Positions 8,271-16,496 of a stretch of 64,000 nucleotides of DNA are shown here, piece after piece. Source of the stretch: Sneathiella sp. (GTDB lineage: Bacteria; Pseudomonadota; Alphaproteobacteria; Sneathiellales; Sneathiellaceae); assembly GCF_002694385.1 (NCBI RefSeq), contig NZ_NZMB01000005.1:57508-121507 (forward strand). Direction: 5' to 3'. The translations under genes and the position numbers were made by a program. The notes under the pieces are model-generated. The model made no database searches, was not told where the DNA came from, and worked only from the letters and a program-made list of their open reading frames with translations. Each line of letters starts with the position of its first letter. Within the stretch, counting starts at the first letter, position 1.

Positions 8271-9308
8271 ATGCCAGAAAAATTGACGAAATATCTATCG
8301 GTTCTAATGCTGACAATCGCGGCGACCTTTGCATCCTTTCAGGCGAGCGCCGATGACGGCAAGGTCTACACGCTGAAATATCATCATTCCTATCCGCCAA
8401 CGCTTGCCTATTACAAGACGACGGGGCAGGGCTTTATCGAGCTGGTGGAACGCTGGAGCAACGGCAGAATCAAGTTCCAGGTTTTTGATGCGGGCGCGCT
8501 GGCCTCAGTCCCGGAAATGCTGTCGGCGGTGGACAAGGGGATCATTGATGTCAGCCATTCGTGGGGCGGCTTTTATTCCGGCACGGTGCCCGAAGCGGAT
8601 GTCGAGGTTGGCCTGCCGCTTGCCTGGCAGGAGCCATGGGAGGCCTATGACGCCTATTATAACCGCGGTCTCGGCGAGGTGGTTTCCGAAGCCTATGAAA
8701 GCAAATTCAATGTGAAGCATTTCCCGGCCATCATGGGCCTGAAATACGGCATTTCAACGCGCCAGGACATCAACAGCCTTGATGATCTGAAGGGTCTGAA
8801 GATCCGCGCCATTGGCCTGTTCGGGAAAATCGCCACCAATCTTGGGGCGTCTGCGGTGTCCATTCCGGGGGCCGAGATTTTCTCTTCCCTGCAACTCGGC
8901 ACCATCGACGGCCTGGTCTATGGCGTTGAAGCCGTCGTCGCGCAGAAATTGCAGGGCGAACTTAAAACCACAATTTTTGAACCGAACCTCAACTCGGGCG
9001 TCGGCCACTGGCTGATTAACCGCACGACATGGGAGTCGCTGCCCGAAGATTTGCAGCAGGTCATCAATGATGCCGTCCGTTATGGCAATTCGGCGCATGC
9101 GCTGGACTATGCGGCGTCCGAGGCGGTGAGCACCGGCGCAATGGAGAAGGCGGGCGTCAAGCTCCTGGCCCTCTCTCCGGAAGATCGCAAGACGTTGCAG
9201 GGGGCTGTCCTGCCGCTCTGGGACGAGATTGCGGCCAAATCCGATCTGGCGGCAAAGGCTGTCGAGATTGTCAAACAGCAGCAGCGCGATTACGGTCAGA
9301 TGCAGTAA
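8271..9308 (+). CDS. TRAP transporter substrate-binding protein (DctP type), system 1
   Basis: 345-residue periplasmic binding protein. Seen: signal peptide ending near ASADDG (about residue 27), then a DctP fold with the characteristic LKGLKIRAIG stretch, whose Arg normally salt-bridges the substrate carboxylate, and GTIDGLVYG. AGAGGAGGAG precedes the ATG. The small and large permease genes follow. The linked ligase and shared operator suggest it imports the organic acid activated by the ligase at 6227 (inference); the ligand cannot be named. Confidence 0.92.
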   Translation: MPEKLTKYLSVLMLTIAATFASFQASADDGKVYTLKYHHSYPPTLAYYKTTGQGFIELVERWSNGRIKFQVFDAGALASVPEMLSAVDKGIIDVSHSWGGFYSGTVPEADVEVGLPLAWQEPWEAYDAYYNRGLGEVVSEAYESKFNVKHFPAIMGLKYGISTRQDINSLDDLKGLKIRAIGLFGKIATNLGASAVSIPGAEIFSSLQLGTIDGLVYGVEAVVAQKLQGELKTTIFEPNLNSGVGHWLINRTTWESLPEDLQQVINDAVRYGNSAHALDYAASEAVSTGAMEKAGVKLLALSPEDRKTLQGAVLPLWDEIAAKSDLAAKAVEIVKQQQRDYGQMQ

Positions 9309-9424
9309 AGTAAGCGTCGGCATCGGCCAGTCACGGGTGTGGCTGGCCGGGCTGGCATCTGAAATAAAATCAACCTTCCATCAAAGGCCGCCGGTCATAG
9401 GCCGGGCGGCTGTGGTCAGAGGCG

Positions 9425-9943
9425 ATGACATTACTAGGCTGGGCAGAGAAGATTTCAGAGTGGGCCAATAATGTGGCCTCGCTGGCATTGCTGCTGATGA
9501 CGCTGATCGTGAGTTTCGAAGTCATCTCGCGGTATTTTTTCAACAGCCCGACAATCTGGGCCTGGGATATCAATGTCCAGCTTATGGTCCTGCTTCTGAT
9601 GCTGGGGCTGTCGGAGGCCTCGCGCAAGGATCTGCATGTGCGGGTGGATGTTCTGGTTGCCAATCTTTCCGCCCGTGTGAAGGCCTTTCTGGATATCCTG
9701 TTCGCCCCTGTGTTCCTGTTTATTGCGGTGATGCTGGTCTGGTCCGGCTGGGATTATTTTTCCACCTCCTATTCCCATCTTGAAAAAGCGTCGACCGTTT
9801 TTGCGCCGCCGCTCTATCCTGTGAAATTCTTTCTGCCCCTCGGGGGGGCGCTGCTGATCCTCCAGGGGGTGCTGAAGCTGGTCCGTGATATCGGCATCCT
9901 GTGCGCCGCCGGTTCCAATCCGGATCAGGGAGAGGCGTCATGA
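9425..9943 (+). CDS. TRAP transporter small permease (DctQ type), system 1
   Basis: 172 residues with four predicted membrane helices (about 15-35, 55-73, 93-113, 130-150). It contains VISRYFFNSPTIWAWDIN, a hallmark of the small subunit. Its stop overlaps the large permease start by 4 bases (ATGA), so the two are coupled. The 116-base gap after the binding-protein gene contains no recognisable gene. Confidence 0.9.
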   Translation: MTLLGWAEKISEWANNVASLALLLMTLIVSFEVISRYFFNSPTIWAWDINVQLMVLLLMLGLSEASRKDLHVRVDVLVANLSARVKAFLDILFAPVFLFIAVMLVWSGWDYFSTSYSHLEKASTVFAPPLYPVKFFLPLGGALLILQGVLKLVRDIGILCAAGSNPDQGEAS

Positions 9944-11280
9944 GTGTGGAACTGACGACACTCCTGATTATCCTCAATCTGGTGCTGTTTCTTCTCGCGG
10001 GTTTTCCGGTCGCCTTTTCCCTGATCGGCGTGTCGATTATCTGGCTTATATCGCTGCACGGATTGACGGTGTTGTCGATCATCCCGGCGACGATTTTTGA
10101 CACCGCGACAACGGAAATCTTCATTGCGGCGCCACTGTTTATTTTTATGGCCATCGCGCTGGAGCGGGCCGGTATCGGCACCCTGCTCTATGAGGCGATC
10201 CATAGCTGGACAACGGGCATTCCGGGCGGGCTGGCCGTTGGCACCGTCATTGCCTCGACCCTGATTGCGGCCATGACCGGGATTGGCGGGACGGCGGTGC
10301 TGGTTCTCGGCGTTCTGGCGGTGCCGGAGATGGTGCGGCGCGGCTATGATATGAAACTTGCCATCGGCGGGCTGCCGCCGGGCGGGGCGCTTGGCGTTCT
10401 CATCCCGCCGACGGTGGTGGGCGTGCTGCTGGGCGGCTTCGCCGGGATTCCGATTGGCTCGCTCTTTTTCGGGGCCGCCGTCCCCGGCTTTCTGATCGCG
10501 GGGCTGTTTTGCGTCTATATCATTGTCCGCTGCCTGCTCAATCCGGCATTGGCGCCGCGCGTTCCGGTGGCGGAGCGGCCGACATTCCGTGAACGGCTCT
10601 ATGTGACGCGGCAGATATTTCTTCCCGGATTGTTGATCTTCCTCGTCCTTGGCAGTATCTGGTGGGGGGTCGCCACCCCGTCAGAGGCGGCGGGCGTTGG
10701 CGCCTTCGGAACCATTCTGATCGCCCTGTTGCAGCGCAAGCTGACTTTCCGCTCCTTTGCCGAAATATTGCAGACCTCGACGCAGGTGTCGGTGATGGTG
10801 ATGACATTGCTGGCCGGTGGGGCGCTGTTCTCCCGCTTGCTGCAATTTTCCGGATCGGCGAGGCTGCTGTCTGAATATATCATCGGCATTGATGCCGGGG
10901 TTATGGGAACCATCGTGCTGTTCCTTGTGATCATTGTCATTCTCGGGATGTTTATCGACGGGGCGGCCATCATTTTCATCGCTACGCCCATCATGATGCC
11001 GGTGATTACGGCGCTCGGCGTGGACAGCGTCTGGTTCGGCGTCATGCTGATGGTCTGTATTGCCATCGGCTATGTGACGCCGCCGTTCGGGATGAACCTC
11101 TTTTACCTGCGCGGCATATTGGACCAGATCCGCACCCGCCCGGGGATGGAAGCGGTTGCCCGGGTCTCCGTCACGGATATCTGGGCCGCCTGCCTCCCTT
11201 ATGTCTTCTTGATGGTCCTGGTCGTGGCGGCCATCCTGATCTGGCCCGAATTGGCGACCTGGCTGCCGAGCCATATGTAG
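9940..11280 (+). CDS. TRAP transporter large permease (DctM type), system 1
   Basis: 446-residue, highly hydrophobic sodium-coupled permease with about 12 membrane segments. Seen: GFPVAFSLIGVS near the N-terminus, PPGGALGVLIPPTVVGVLLGG in the first half and YVTPPFGMNLFYL near the C-terminus, the paired motifs of the DctM/IT superfamily. Start taken at the ATG overlapping the DctQ stop; the longer frame from 9901 runs inside DctQ. The operon ends here. Confidence 0.92.
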   Translation: MSVELTTLLIILNLVLFLLAGFPVAFSLIGVSIIWLISLHGLTVLSIIPATIFDTATTEIFIAAPLFIFMAIALERAGIGTLLYEAIHSWTTGIPGGLAVGTVIASTLIAAMTGIGGTAVLVLGVLAVPEMVRRGYDMKLAIGGLPPGGALGVLIPPTVVGVLLGGFAGIPIGSLFFGAAVPGFLIAGLFCVYIIVRCLLNPALAPRVPVAERPTFRERLYVTRQIFLPGLLIFLVLGSIWWGVATPSEAAGVGAFGTILIALLQRKLTFRSFAEILQTSTQVSVMVMTLLAGGALFSRLLQFSGSARLLSEYIIGIDAGVMGTIVLFLVIIVILGMFIDGAAIIFIATPIMMPVITALGVDSVWFGVMLMVCIAIGYVTPPFGMNLFYLRGILDQIRTRPGMEAVARVSVTDIWAACLPYVFLMVLVVAAILIWPELATWLPSHM

Positions 11281-11736
11281 GCCGGATATCGGGGAGACGG
11301 GGCCGCGTCCCGGTATCTGCCGCTCTCCGTAGCGGCATTGGGCAACTGCTTCTCACATCACATATTCTGGCCTCTGCCTGTCCTGAAGAAAGCCGCCTGC
11401 CGCAGGGGAGGAGGATACAGTCCCCCGGTGCGGCCCAAATTAAGGGGCTGAGAATTGCGGCGGGGGCAATACTGCTTATTGCTGGATGGTCTCATCATGC
11501 CCCCTTATGCGGGACTGCCATAGCAGACGATCCCCGCCTATCGTCATGACAAGAATGAATGATGCCCCCGCATTCGGGCCGCATCATGGCGGAATTGTCC
11601 GTGCCCCGGATTTTGTCATTCTCTGCTTTTCCGGCCGCGGAAACTCGTCACTCCCGAACAGGGAATAAAAATCCTTGCATTAAAATAAATGACAATATAT
11701 TTACATAAATATTCAAAACGAGAACATGGAGAGAGC
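11281..11736. other. Intergenic region between TRAP system 1 and badH
   Basis: 456 bases. A seven-base-pair stem-loop (TGCCGCT/AGCGGCA, 11318-11337) follows the TRAP operon but lacks a T-run, so it is at most a weak terminator. The right end carries the badH promoter and operator (11675-11706). The middle has no gene that I can support. Confidence 0.55.
11675..11706 (+). promoter_or_regulatory. badH promoter with 18-bp operator across the -10 box
   Basis: TTGCAT (11675-11680), 17 bases, then TATTTA (11698-11703). The near-palindrome ATGACAATATATTTACAT (11689-11706) covers the -10 box. The same 18-mer family occurs at 14199, 18732 and 23663. Occupation would block RNA polymerase, as expected for a MarR repressor. 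Confidence 0.65.
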
Positions 11737-12498
11737 ATGTCAAGACTGGCGATCGTAACAGGCGGAGCAGGAGGCATCGGAGCCGCAATCGCGGCGGAAC
11801 TCGCCGCCCATGGGCACACTGTGGCAATTCTGGATATCAACAAAGAGGCGGCCGAGGCGACGGCAGAAACCATATCCGACGAGGTGGCGCGCAGGGCCGT
11901 TTTCGCGGTGGAGGCGGATATCGCCGATGATGCCTCATGCGCGGCGGCGCTCGAAAAAGTGACGGCGCAGGCGGGCCCGGCCTCTATCCTTGTGAACAAT
12001 GTGGGCTGGGACCGGATCATCGGCTTTCTGGAAACCGACGCCGATTTCTGGGACAAGGTGATTGCGATCAATCTGCGCGGTCCCATCGGGCTGACCCATA
12101 AGGTTATCCCGATGATGGTGGCGGGAAAATGGGGGCGGATCATCAATATTGCGTCCGACGCGGGGCGTGTCGGCTCGTCGGGGGAGGCGGTCTATTCCGC
12201 CTGCAAGGCCGGGATGATCGGCTTTTCCAAGACCCTCGCCCGTGAATTTGCCCGCGCGAACATCACCTGCAACGCGGTCTGTCCCGGCCCGACGGATACG
12301 CCGCTTTTGAATAACCAGCTGGGCGAGGGGGAGGCCGGGCAGAAGATTTATGACGCGTTGAAGCGCGCCATTCCCATGAAACGGCTGGGCCAGCCGGAGG
12401 ATCTCGCCGGAATGGTTGGATTTCTCGCCAGCGACAAGGCATCCTTTATCACCGGCCAGACCATCAGCGTCTCCGGTGGTTTGACAATGAACGGATAG
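11737..12498 (+). CDS. badH: 2-hydroxycyclohexanecarboxyl-CoA dehydrogenase (BadH-like SDR)
   Basis: 253-residue NAD-dependent SDR oxidising 2-hydroxycyclohexane-1-carboxyl-CoA to the 2-keto compound. Seen: GGAGGIG cofactor loop (9-15), NNVGW, catalytic Ser140, Tyr153 and Lys157, and the stretches SDAGRVGSSGEAVYSACK and ITGQTISVSGGLTMNG, which closely resemble Rhodopseudomonas palustris BadH as I recall it. Start chosen at MSRLAIVTGG, with GGAGAG just upstream; the longer frame from 11689 runs through the operator. badI follows 11 bases later. Confidence 0.87.
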   Translation: MSRLAIVTGGAGGIGAAIAAELAAHGHTVAILDINKEAAEATAETISDEVARRAVFAVEADIADDASCAAALEKVTAQAGPASILVNNVGWDRIIGFLETDADFWDKVIAINLRGPIGLTHKVIPMMVAGKWGRIINIASDAGRVGSSGEAVYSACKAGMIGFSKTLAREFARANITCNAVCPGPTDTPLLNNQLGEGEAGQKIYDALKRAIPMKRLGQPEDLAGMVGFLASDKASFITGQTISVSGGLTMNG

Positions 12499-12509
12499 GA
12501 AAAAGAAAA

Positions 12510-13289
12510 ATGGACTATACAGATATCTTATATGAAGAGCGCGATCACGTCGCCCGCATCACCATCAACCGCCCGGACAAGCTGAATGCTTTTCGCCCCC
12601 GCACGGTGGATGAGCTGATTGACGCCATCAAGAATGCGGGATGGAACCGCGATATCGGCGTGATCGTCCTGACGGGCGTCGGCAACCGGGCGTTCTGCAC
12701 GGGCGGTGATCAGTCGGATCATGACGGGCAGTATAGCGGCCGCGGCAGTGTCGGCCTCGCCATCGAGGAATTGCAGGGCACCATCCGCGATGTGCCGGTA
12801 CCGGTGATTGCCCGGGTTAATGGCTACGCCATTGGCGGCGGCAATGTGCTCGCGACCCTCTGCGATCTGACGATTGCCGCGGAAAGCGCGCAGTTCGGGC
12901 AGGTCGGGCCGAAAATGGGATCGGTTGACCCCGGCTTCGGCACGGCGCTGCTGGCGCGCTGCGTGGGGGAGAAGAAGGCGCGGGAGATCTGGTATCTCTG
13001 CCGCCGCTACACGGCGCAGGAAGCCTGTGACATGGGCCTCGCCAACAAGGTCGTGCCCGATGCCGAGCTGGATGCCGAGGTCGATAAATGGTGCCAGGAA
13101 ATCGTCGAGAAAAGCCCGACCGCCATTACGCTCGCCAAACGGTCTTTCAATCTGGACAGTGAAAATATCCGCGGCATATCCATGCTCGGGATGCAGGCGG
13201 TCAGTCTCTATTACGATACGGAGGAATCTCGCGAAGGTGTCGATGCCTTCATGAACAAGCGCAAACCCGACTTCCGGTCAAAGCGATAA
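12510..13289 (+). CDS. badI: 2-ketocyclohexanecarboxyl-CoA hydrolase (BadI), ring-cleaving crotonase
   Basis: 259 residues. Known reaction: hydrolytic opening of 2-ketocyclohexane-1-carboxyl-CoA to pimeloyl-CoA. Seen: FCTGGDQSDHDG, the oxyanion hole in GYAIGGGNVLATLCDLTI, then FGQVGPKMGSVDPGFGT and GEKKAREIWYLC, shared with BadI and its relative MenB (naphthoyl synthase), and the ending ESREGVDAFMNKRKPDF. MenB is the main alternative, but the adjacent badH makes BadI far more likely. It is cotranscribed with badH. This gene anchors the pathway assignment of the whole 11.7-23.6 kb cluster. Confidence 0.92.
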   Translation: MDYTDILYEERDHVARITINRPDKLNAFRPRTVDELIDAIKNAGWNRDIGVIVLTGVGNRAFCTGGDQSDHDGQYSGRGSVGLAIEELQGTIRDVPVPVIARVNGYAIGGGNVLATLCDLTIAAESAQFGQVGPKMGSVDPGFGTALLARCVGEKKAREIWYLCRRYTAQEACDMGLANKVVPDAELDAEVDKWCQEIVEKSPTAITLAKRSFNLDSENIRGISMLGMQAVSLYYDTEESREGVDAFMNKRKPDFRSKR

Positions 13290-13291
13290 TA

Positions 13292-13333
13292 GTTGACTAG
13301 TAAACTAAATGCAGATGGTTGACTAGGAAACTA
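13292..13333 (+). repeat. Two 16-bp direct repeats of a palindromic operator-like element
   Basis: GTTGACTAGTAAACTA (13292-13307) and GTTGACTAGGAAACTA (13318-13333), 26 bases apart centre to centre. The first is itself an imperfect palindrome around ACTAGT. The second contains the AGGAAA ribosome site of the next gene. They fill the badI-badK gap almost completely. This sequence differs from the AATATATT operator, so a second regulator may act here. Confidence 0.7.
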
Positions 13334-13335
13334 TT

Positions 13336-14094
13336 ATGACTGCGATGATCACGCTTGAATTCACGCCGCCGGTTGCGACGCTGGTCTTGTCCAGCCCGCC
13401 GATGAATGCCCTCTCGCCGGATCTGATCGGGGAGATTGAAACGGCCCTCGATCAGGTGACGGCGCGGGGTGACATCCATATTCTCCGGATTCGGAGTGAC
13501 GGTAAGGCCTTTTGCGCGGGTGCCGATCTCGGGGTGGTCAGCGCCATTATGGCGGCCGACGATCCGGGGCAGGAGATGGCGCGCTTCGTCGGGGCGTTTC
13601 ACCGCCTCAACCACCGGCTGGCGGCGCTGGATGCGATCACCATCGCCGAAATTGAGGGGGCCGCCGTCGGCGGCGGGCTGGAACTCGCCCTGGCGTGTGA
13701 TTTCCGGGTCGCGACGGAGCGGGCCCGGCTCGGCCTGCCCGAAGCGAAACTCGGCCTGATCCCGGCGGCGGGCGGGACATTCCGGTTACGCCAGATCGCT
13801 GGACTTCCTCTCGCCCGTCGGCTGATCCTGAAGGGCGACATCATCGGGCCGGAGGAGGCCATGGCGCAGGGCCTGGTGGATGCCGTGCTGCGCGGCACGG
13901 AAGAAGACAATCGCGCGGGGTTTGAGGCATTTGCCGCGACGATTGCCGGAAATGGCACGGCCGCCGTCCTCGCCGCCAAGCGATGTCTTGCGGCCCCTCC
14001 CGAACACGGGGAGGAGGCGGAGATTGAAGCAATTTCCGATCTGGTCTCTGATCCGGAGACGCGAAAGAGAGTGAACGCCTTTCTCAGGCATTAA
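13336..14094 (+). CDS. Enoyl-CoA hydratase, candidate cyclohex-1-enecarboxyl-CoA hydratase (BadK-like)
   Basis: 252-residue crotonase with both catalytic glutamates: Glu116 in GGGLE and Glu136 in LPEAKLG, and FCAGADL for the oxyanion hole. In the alicyclic acid pathway this step hydrates cyclohex-1-ene-1-carboxyl-CoA to the substrate of BadH, and no other intact hydratase is present in the cluster. The assignment to BadK is therefore by context; an ordinary beta-oxidation hydratase cannot be excluded. It is separated from badI by the tandem operator-like repeat. Confidence 0.85.
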   Translation: MTAMITLEFTPPVATLVLSSPPMNALSPDLIGEIETALDQVTARGDIHILRIRSDGKAFCAGADLGVVSAIMAADDPGQEMARFVGAFHRLNHRLAALDAITIAEIEGAAVGGGLELALACDFRVATERARLGLPEAKLGLIPAAGGTFRLRQIAGLPLARRLILKGDIIGPEEAMAQGLVDAVLRGTEEDNRAGFEAFAATIAGNGTAAVLAAKRCLAAPPEHGEEAEIEAISDLVSDPETRKRVNAFLRH

Positions 14095-14184
14095 TATTCC
14101 AGCATAGTAAAAGCGCTGACGGCAGCAGTTGTTGACAGCAGAAGCACAGGCAGCGGGCCGCACCGGTGCTGTGCTGACGCGTTG

Positions 14185-14216
14185 TTGACAAAAAATATAA
14201 GACAATATATTTATAT
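14185..14216 (+). promoter_or_regulatory. Promoter and 18-bp operator of the flavoenzyme gene
   Basis: Perfect -35 TTGACA (14185-14190), 17-base spacer, -10 TATTTA (14208-14213). The operator copy AAGACAATATATTTATAT (14199-14216) overlaps the -10, in the same geometry as at badH. Confidence 0.7.
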
Positions 14217-14236
14217 AAAAGGGAGGGTGGATCAGC

Positions 14237-16399
14237 ATGTCGAAAACGGGAATGGGATCCGGAACAGGAGCGGAAACGGGACAGGCGCTGGGAGCGAGAG
14301 TGGGAGCAGAAACGGGATCCGGAACGAGAGTGGGGGCAGAAACGGGAACGGGAACCGGTCCGGCCGGGGACAATATCGGCAAAAAATTTCCGCATTTATC
14401 TTCCCCCTTCAAGATCGGCTCCATGACGCTGGCCAACCGGATGATCATGGGGTCCATGCATACCCGGATGGAAACCATGGACCGCCCGCTTGAGCGGGAG
14501 ATCGCCTTTTATGAGGCGCGGGCGCGCGGCGGGATCGGGATGATCGTGACCGGCGGTTTTGCGCCGAACAGCGAAGGGCTGATTGACCCGGGCTGCTTCG
14601 TCATGAATGCGGAGATTGACCGCGGTTATCATCAGGAACTGACATCCGCCGTCAAGCAGCATGATGTGCGCTTTGTGGCGCAGCTTCTCCATGCCGGGCG
14701 CTATGCGAAGATCGACAATTGCGTCGCCCCGTCGGCCATCAAGGCGCCGATCAATCCCCGCACTCCGCGCGGTCTGACAACGGTGGAGGTGTGGCAGACC
14801 ATCGACGATTTCAGGCGGGCGGCGCTGATGGCGCGCGACTGCGGCTATGAGGGGGTGGAGCTGATGGGTTCGGAAGGCTATCTCCTCAACCAGTTTCTGT
14901 CGGCGCGAACCAATCACCGGGACGACGCCTTCGGAGGAAGCTGGGAACACCGCCGACGCTTTCCCCTTGAAATCGTGCGCGCCATCCGCGCCGCCGCCGG
15001 GGATGATTTTCCCATCATGTTCCGCATGTCGATGCTGGAACTGGTCGATGGCGGCATGTCACAACGGGAAATCTTCGACCTTGCGCACTGCTTGCAGGCG
15101 GCGGGGGTGGACAGCCTGACATCGGGCATCGGCTGGCATGAAGCCCGCGTGCCGACGGTGGCCCAGGTGACGCCGCGCGCCGCCTTTAAGAAAGAAATTG
15201 CCGCCGTGAAGGCGGTTGTCGATATCCCCGTCATCGCCACAAACCGCATCAATATGCCCGAGGTTGGCGAAGCCCTGCTGCGGGAGAAGGTGGCCGATGC
15301 GGTTTATATGGCGCGGCCGTTGCTGGCGGATGCGGATTATGCCCGGAAGGTTCTGGAAGGCCGGGATCATCTGATCAATACCTGCATTGCCTGTAATCAG
15401 GCCTGCCTTGATCATATTTTCGTCAGCAAGGTGCCGACCTGCCTTGTCAATCCGCGCGCCCTGCGGGAGCTGGAATTTCCGGAGGGCGCGACGCAGCACC
15501 CGGAAAACATAGCCGTTATCGGCGGCGGGGTCGCGGGCATGGTCTTCGCCATGGAGGCCGCGGCGCGGGGCCATCGCATCACCCTTTTTGAAAAGGCTGC
15601 AACGCTCGGCGGGTTGCTGAACCTTGCGCGGGTCATTCCGGGCAAAGGGGAGTTTAACGATTTTATCCGTTATCTGTCTGAACGGCTGGTGGAAACAGGG
15701 GTCGATGTCCGGCTTGGCGTCACCGCCGATCCGCCCCGGCTTTCCGGCTATGACAGGGTGGTGCTGGCGACAGGGGTGGTTCCCCGGCAGCTTTCGATAG
15801 ACGGAATTTCGCATCCGTCGGTCGCAAGCTATGAAGAGGTGCTGAGCGGCAAAGTCACTGCGGGGGCGCGGGTTGCCGTTATTGGCGCGGGCGGCATCGG
15901 GTTCGATACGGTCGAATATCTGCTGGGCGATGGCGCAGGGCCCTATGCGAACCGCCCCGATTTTGAGGCGGAATACGGCTTGACGGAAGAGCCGGATGTG
16001 AGCGGCGGCTTCCGTCCGGACAGCGCCCGCCCGGGAAGGCCCGCGCGCGAGATTGTCATGCTGCAACGAAGTGAGGGACGGCTTGGCAAGACGCTCTCCA
16101 TTACGACCGACTGGATCAAACGAGCAAAAATTGCCAAGGCCAATGTCCGGATGCTGGCCGGTGTCGAGTATCGCCGGATTGACGATGCGGGGCTGCATAT
16201 CACGGTGAACGGCGCGGAGGAGACGCTGGACGTGGATACCATTATCATTTGCGCCGGGCAGATTTCCGACACATCCCTTGAAAAGCCGCTGCGTCAGGCG
16301 GGCCTGCCGGTCCATATGATCGGGGGCGCCCTCTTTGCGACGGAACTGGATGCGCAGCGGGCCGTGGATGAGGCGACGCGGCTGGCGTTGTCCCTCTAA
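14237..16399 (+). CDS. 2,4-dienoyl-CoA reductase-like FMN/FAD/[4Fe-4S] oxidoreductase
   Basis: 720 residues. Order: a low-complexity Gly/Thr/Ala/Glu leader (about 1-48), an old-yellow-enzyme TIM barrel beginning FPHLSSPFKIG, the [4Fe-4S] cysteines in CIACNQAC and PTCLVNP, then a Rossmann FAD domain (AVIGGGVAGM) and an NAD(P) domain (VAVIGAGGIG). This is the FadH/trimethylamine-dehydrogenase architecture; members reduce conjugated dienoyl-CoAs. Its own regulated promoter inside the bad-like cluster suggests it reduces a cyclohexadiene- or dienoyl-CoA feeding the ring pathway (inference). The start is supported by GGGAGGG; the leader is unusual for the family. Confidence 0.87.
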   Translation: MSKTGMGSGTGAETGQALGARVGAETGSGTRVGAETGTGTGPAGDNIGKKFPHLSSPFKIGSMTLANRMIMGSMHTRMETMDRPLEREIAFYEARARGGIGMIVTGGFAPNSEGLIDPGCFVMNAEIDRGYHQELTSAVKQHDVRFVAQLLHAGRYAKIDNCVAPSAIKAPINPRTPRGLTTVEVWQTIDDFRRAALMARDCGYEGVELMGSEGYLLNQFLSARTNHRDDAFGGSWEHRRRFPLEIVRAIRAAAGDDFPIMFRMSMLELVDGGMSQREIFDLAHCLQAAGVDSLTSGIGWHEARVPTVAQVTPRAAFKKEIAAVKAVVDIPVIATNRINMPEVGEALLREKVADAVYMARPLLADADYARKVLEGRDHLINTCIACNQACLDHIFVSKVPTCLVNPRALRELEFPEGATQHPENIAVIGGGVAGMVFAMEAAARGHRITLFEKAATLGGLLNLARVIPGKGEFNDFIRYLSERLVETGVDVRLGVTADPPRLSGYDRVVLATGVVPRQLSIDGISHPSVASYEEVLSGKVTAGARVAVIGAGGIGFDTVEYLLGDGAGPYANRPDFEAEYGLTEEPDVSGGFRPDSARPGRPAREIVMLQRSEGRLGKTLSITTDWIKRAKIAKANVRMLAGVEYRRIDDAGLHITVNGAEETLDVDTIIICAGQISDTSLEKPLRQAGLPVHMIGGALFATELDAQRAVDEATRLALSL
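14295..14354 (+). repeat. Two tandem 30-bp repeats coding the Gly-rich leader
   Basis: Copies 14295-14324 and 14325-14354 differ at only a few positions and encode the ten-residue unit RVGAETGSGT / RVGAETGTGT. A more degenerate unit lies just upstream (GTGAETG). In-frame slippage would lengthen or shorten the N-terminal leader without affecting the enzyme core. Confidence 0.8.
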
Positions 16400-16496
16400 G
16401 GGAAGGGGGGCCGGGCAGCCATCGTCCGGACAGAGATGAAGTTCAACAAAGGAGCACCCCCGCAGGGGATGCCGCAAAAGGAAAGCAGGGAGCATC

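Noticed and set aside
12510-13289. MenB (naphthoyl-CoA synthase) as identity of the badI gene
   Set aside because: The two families share motifs, but there are no menaquinone genes nearby and badH is adjacent.
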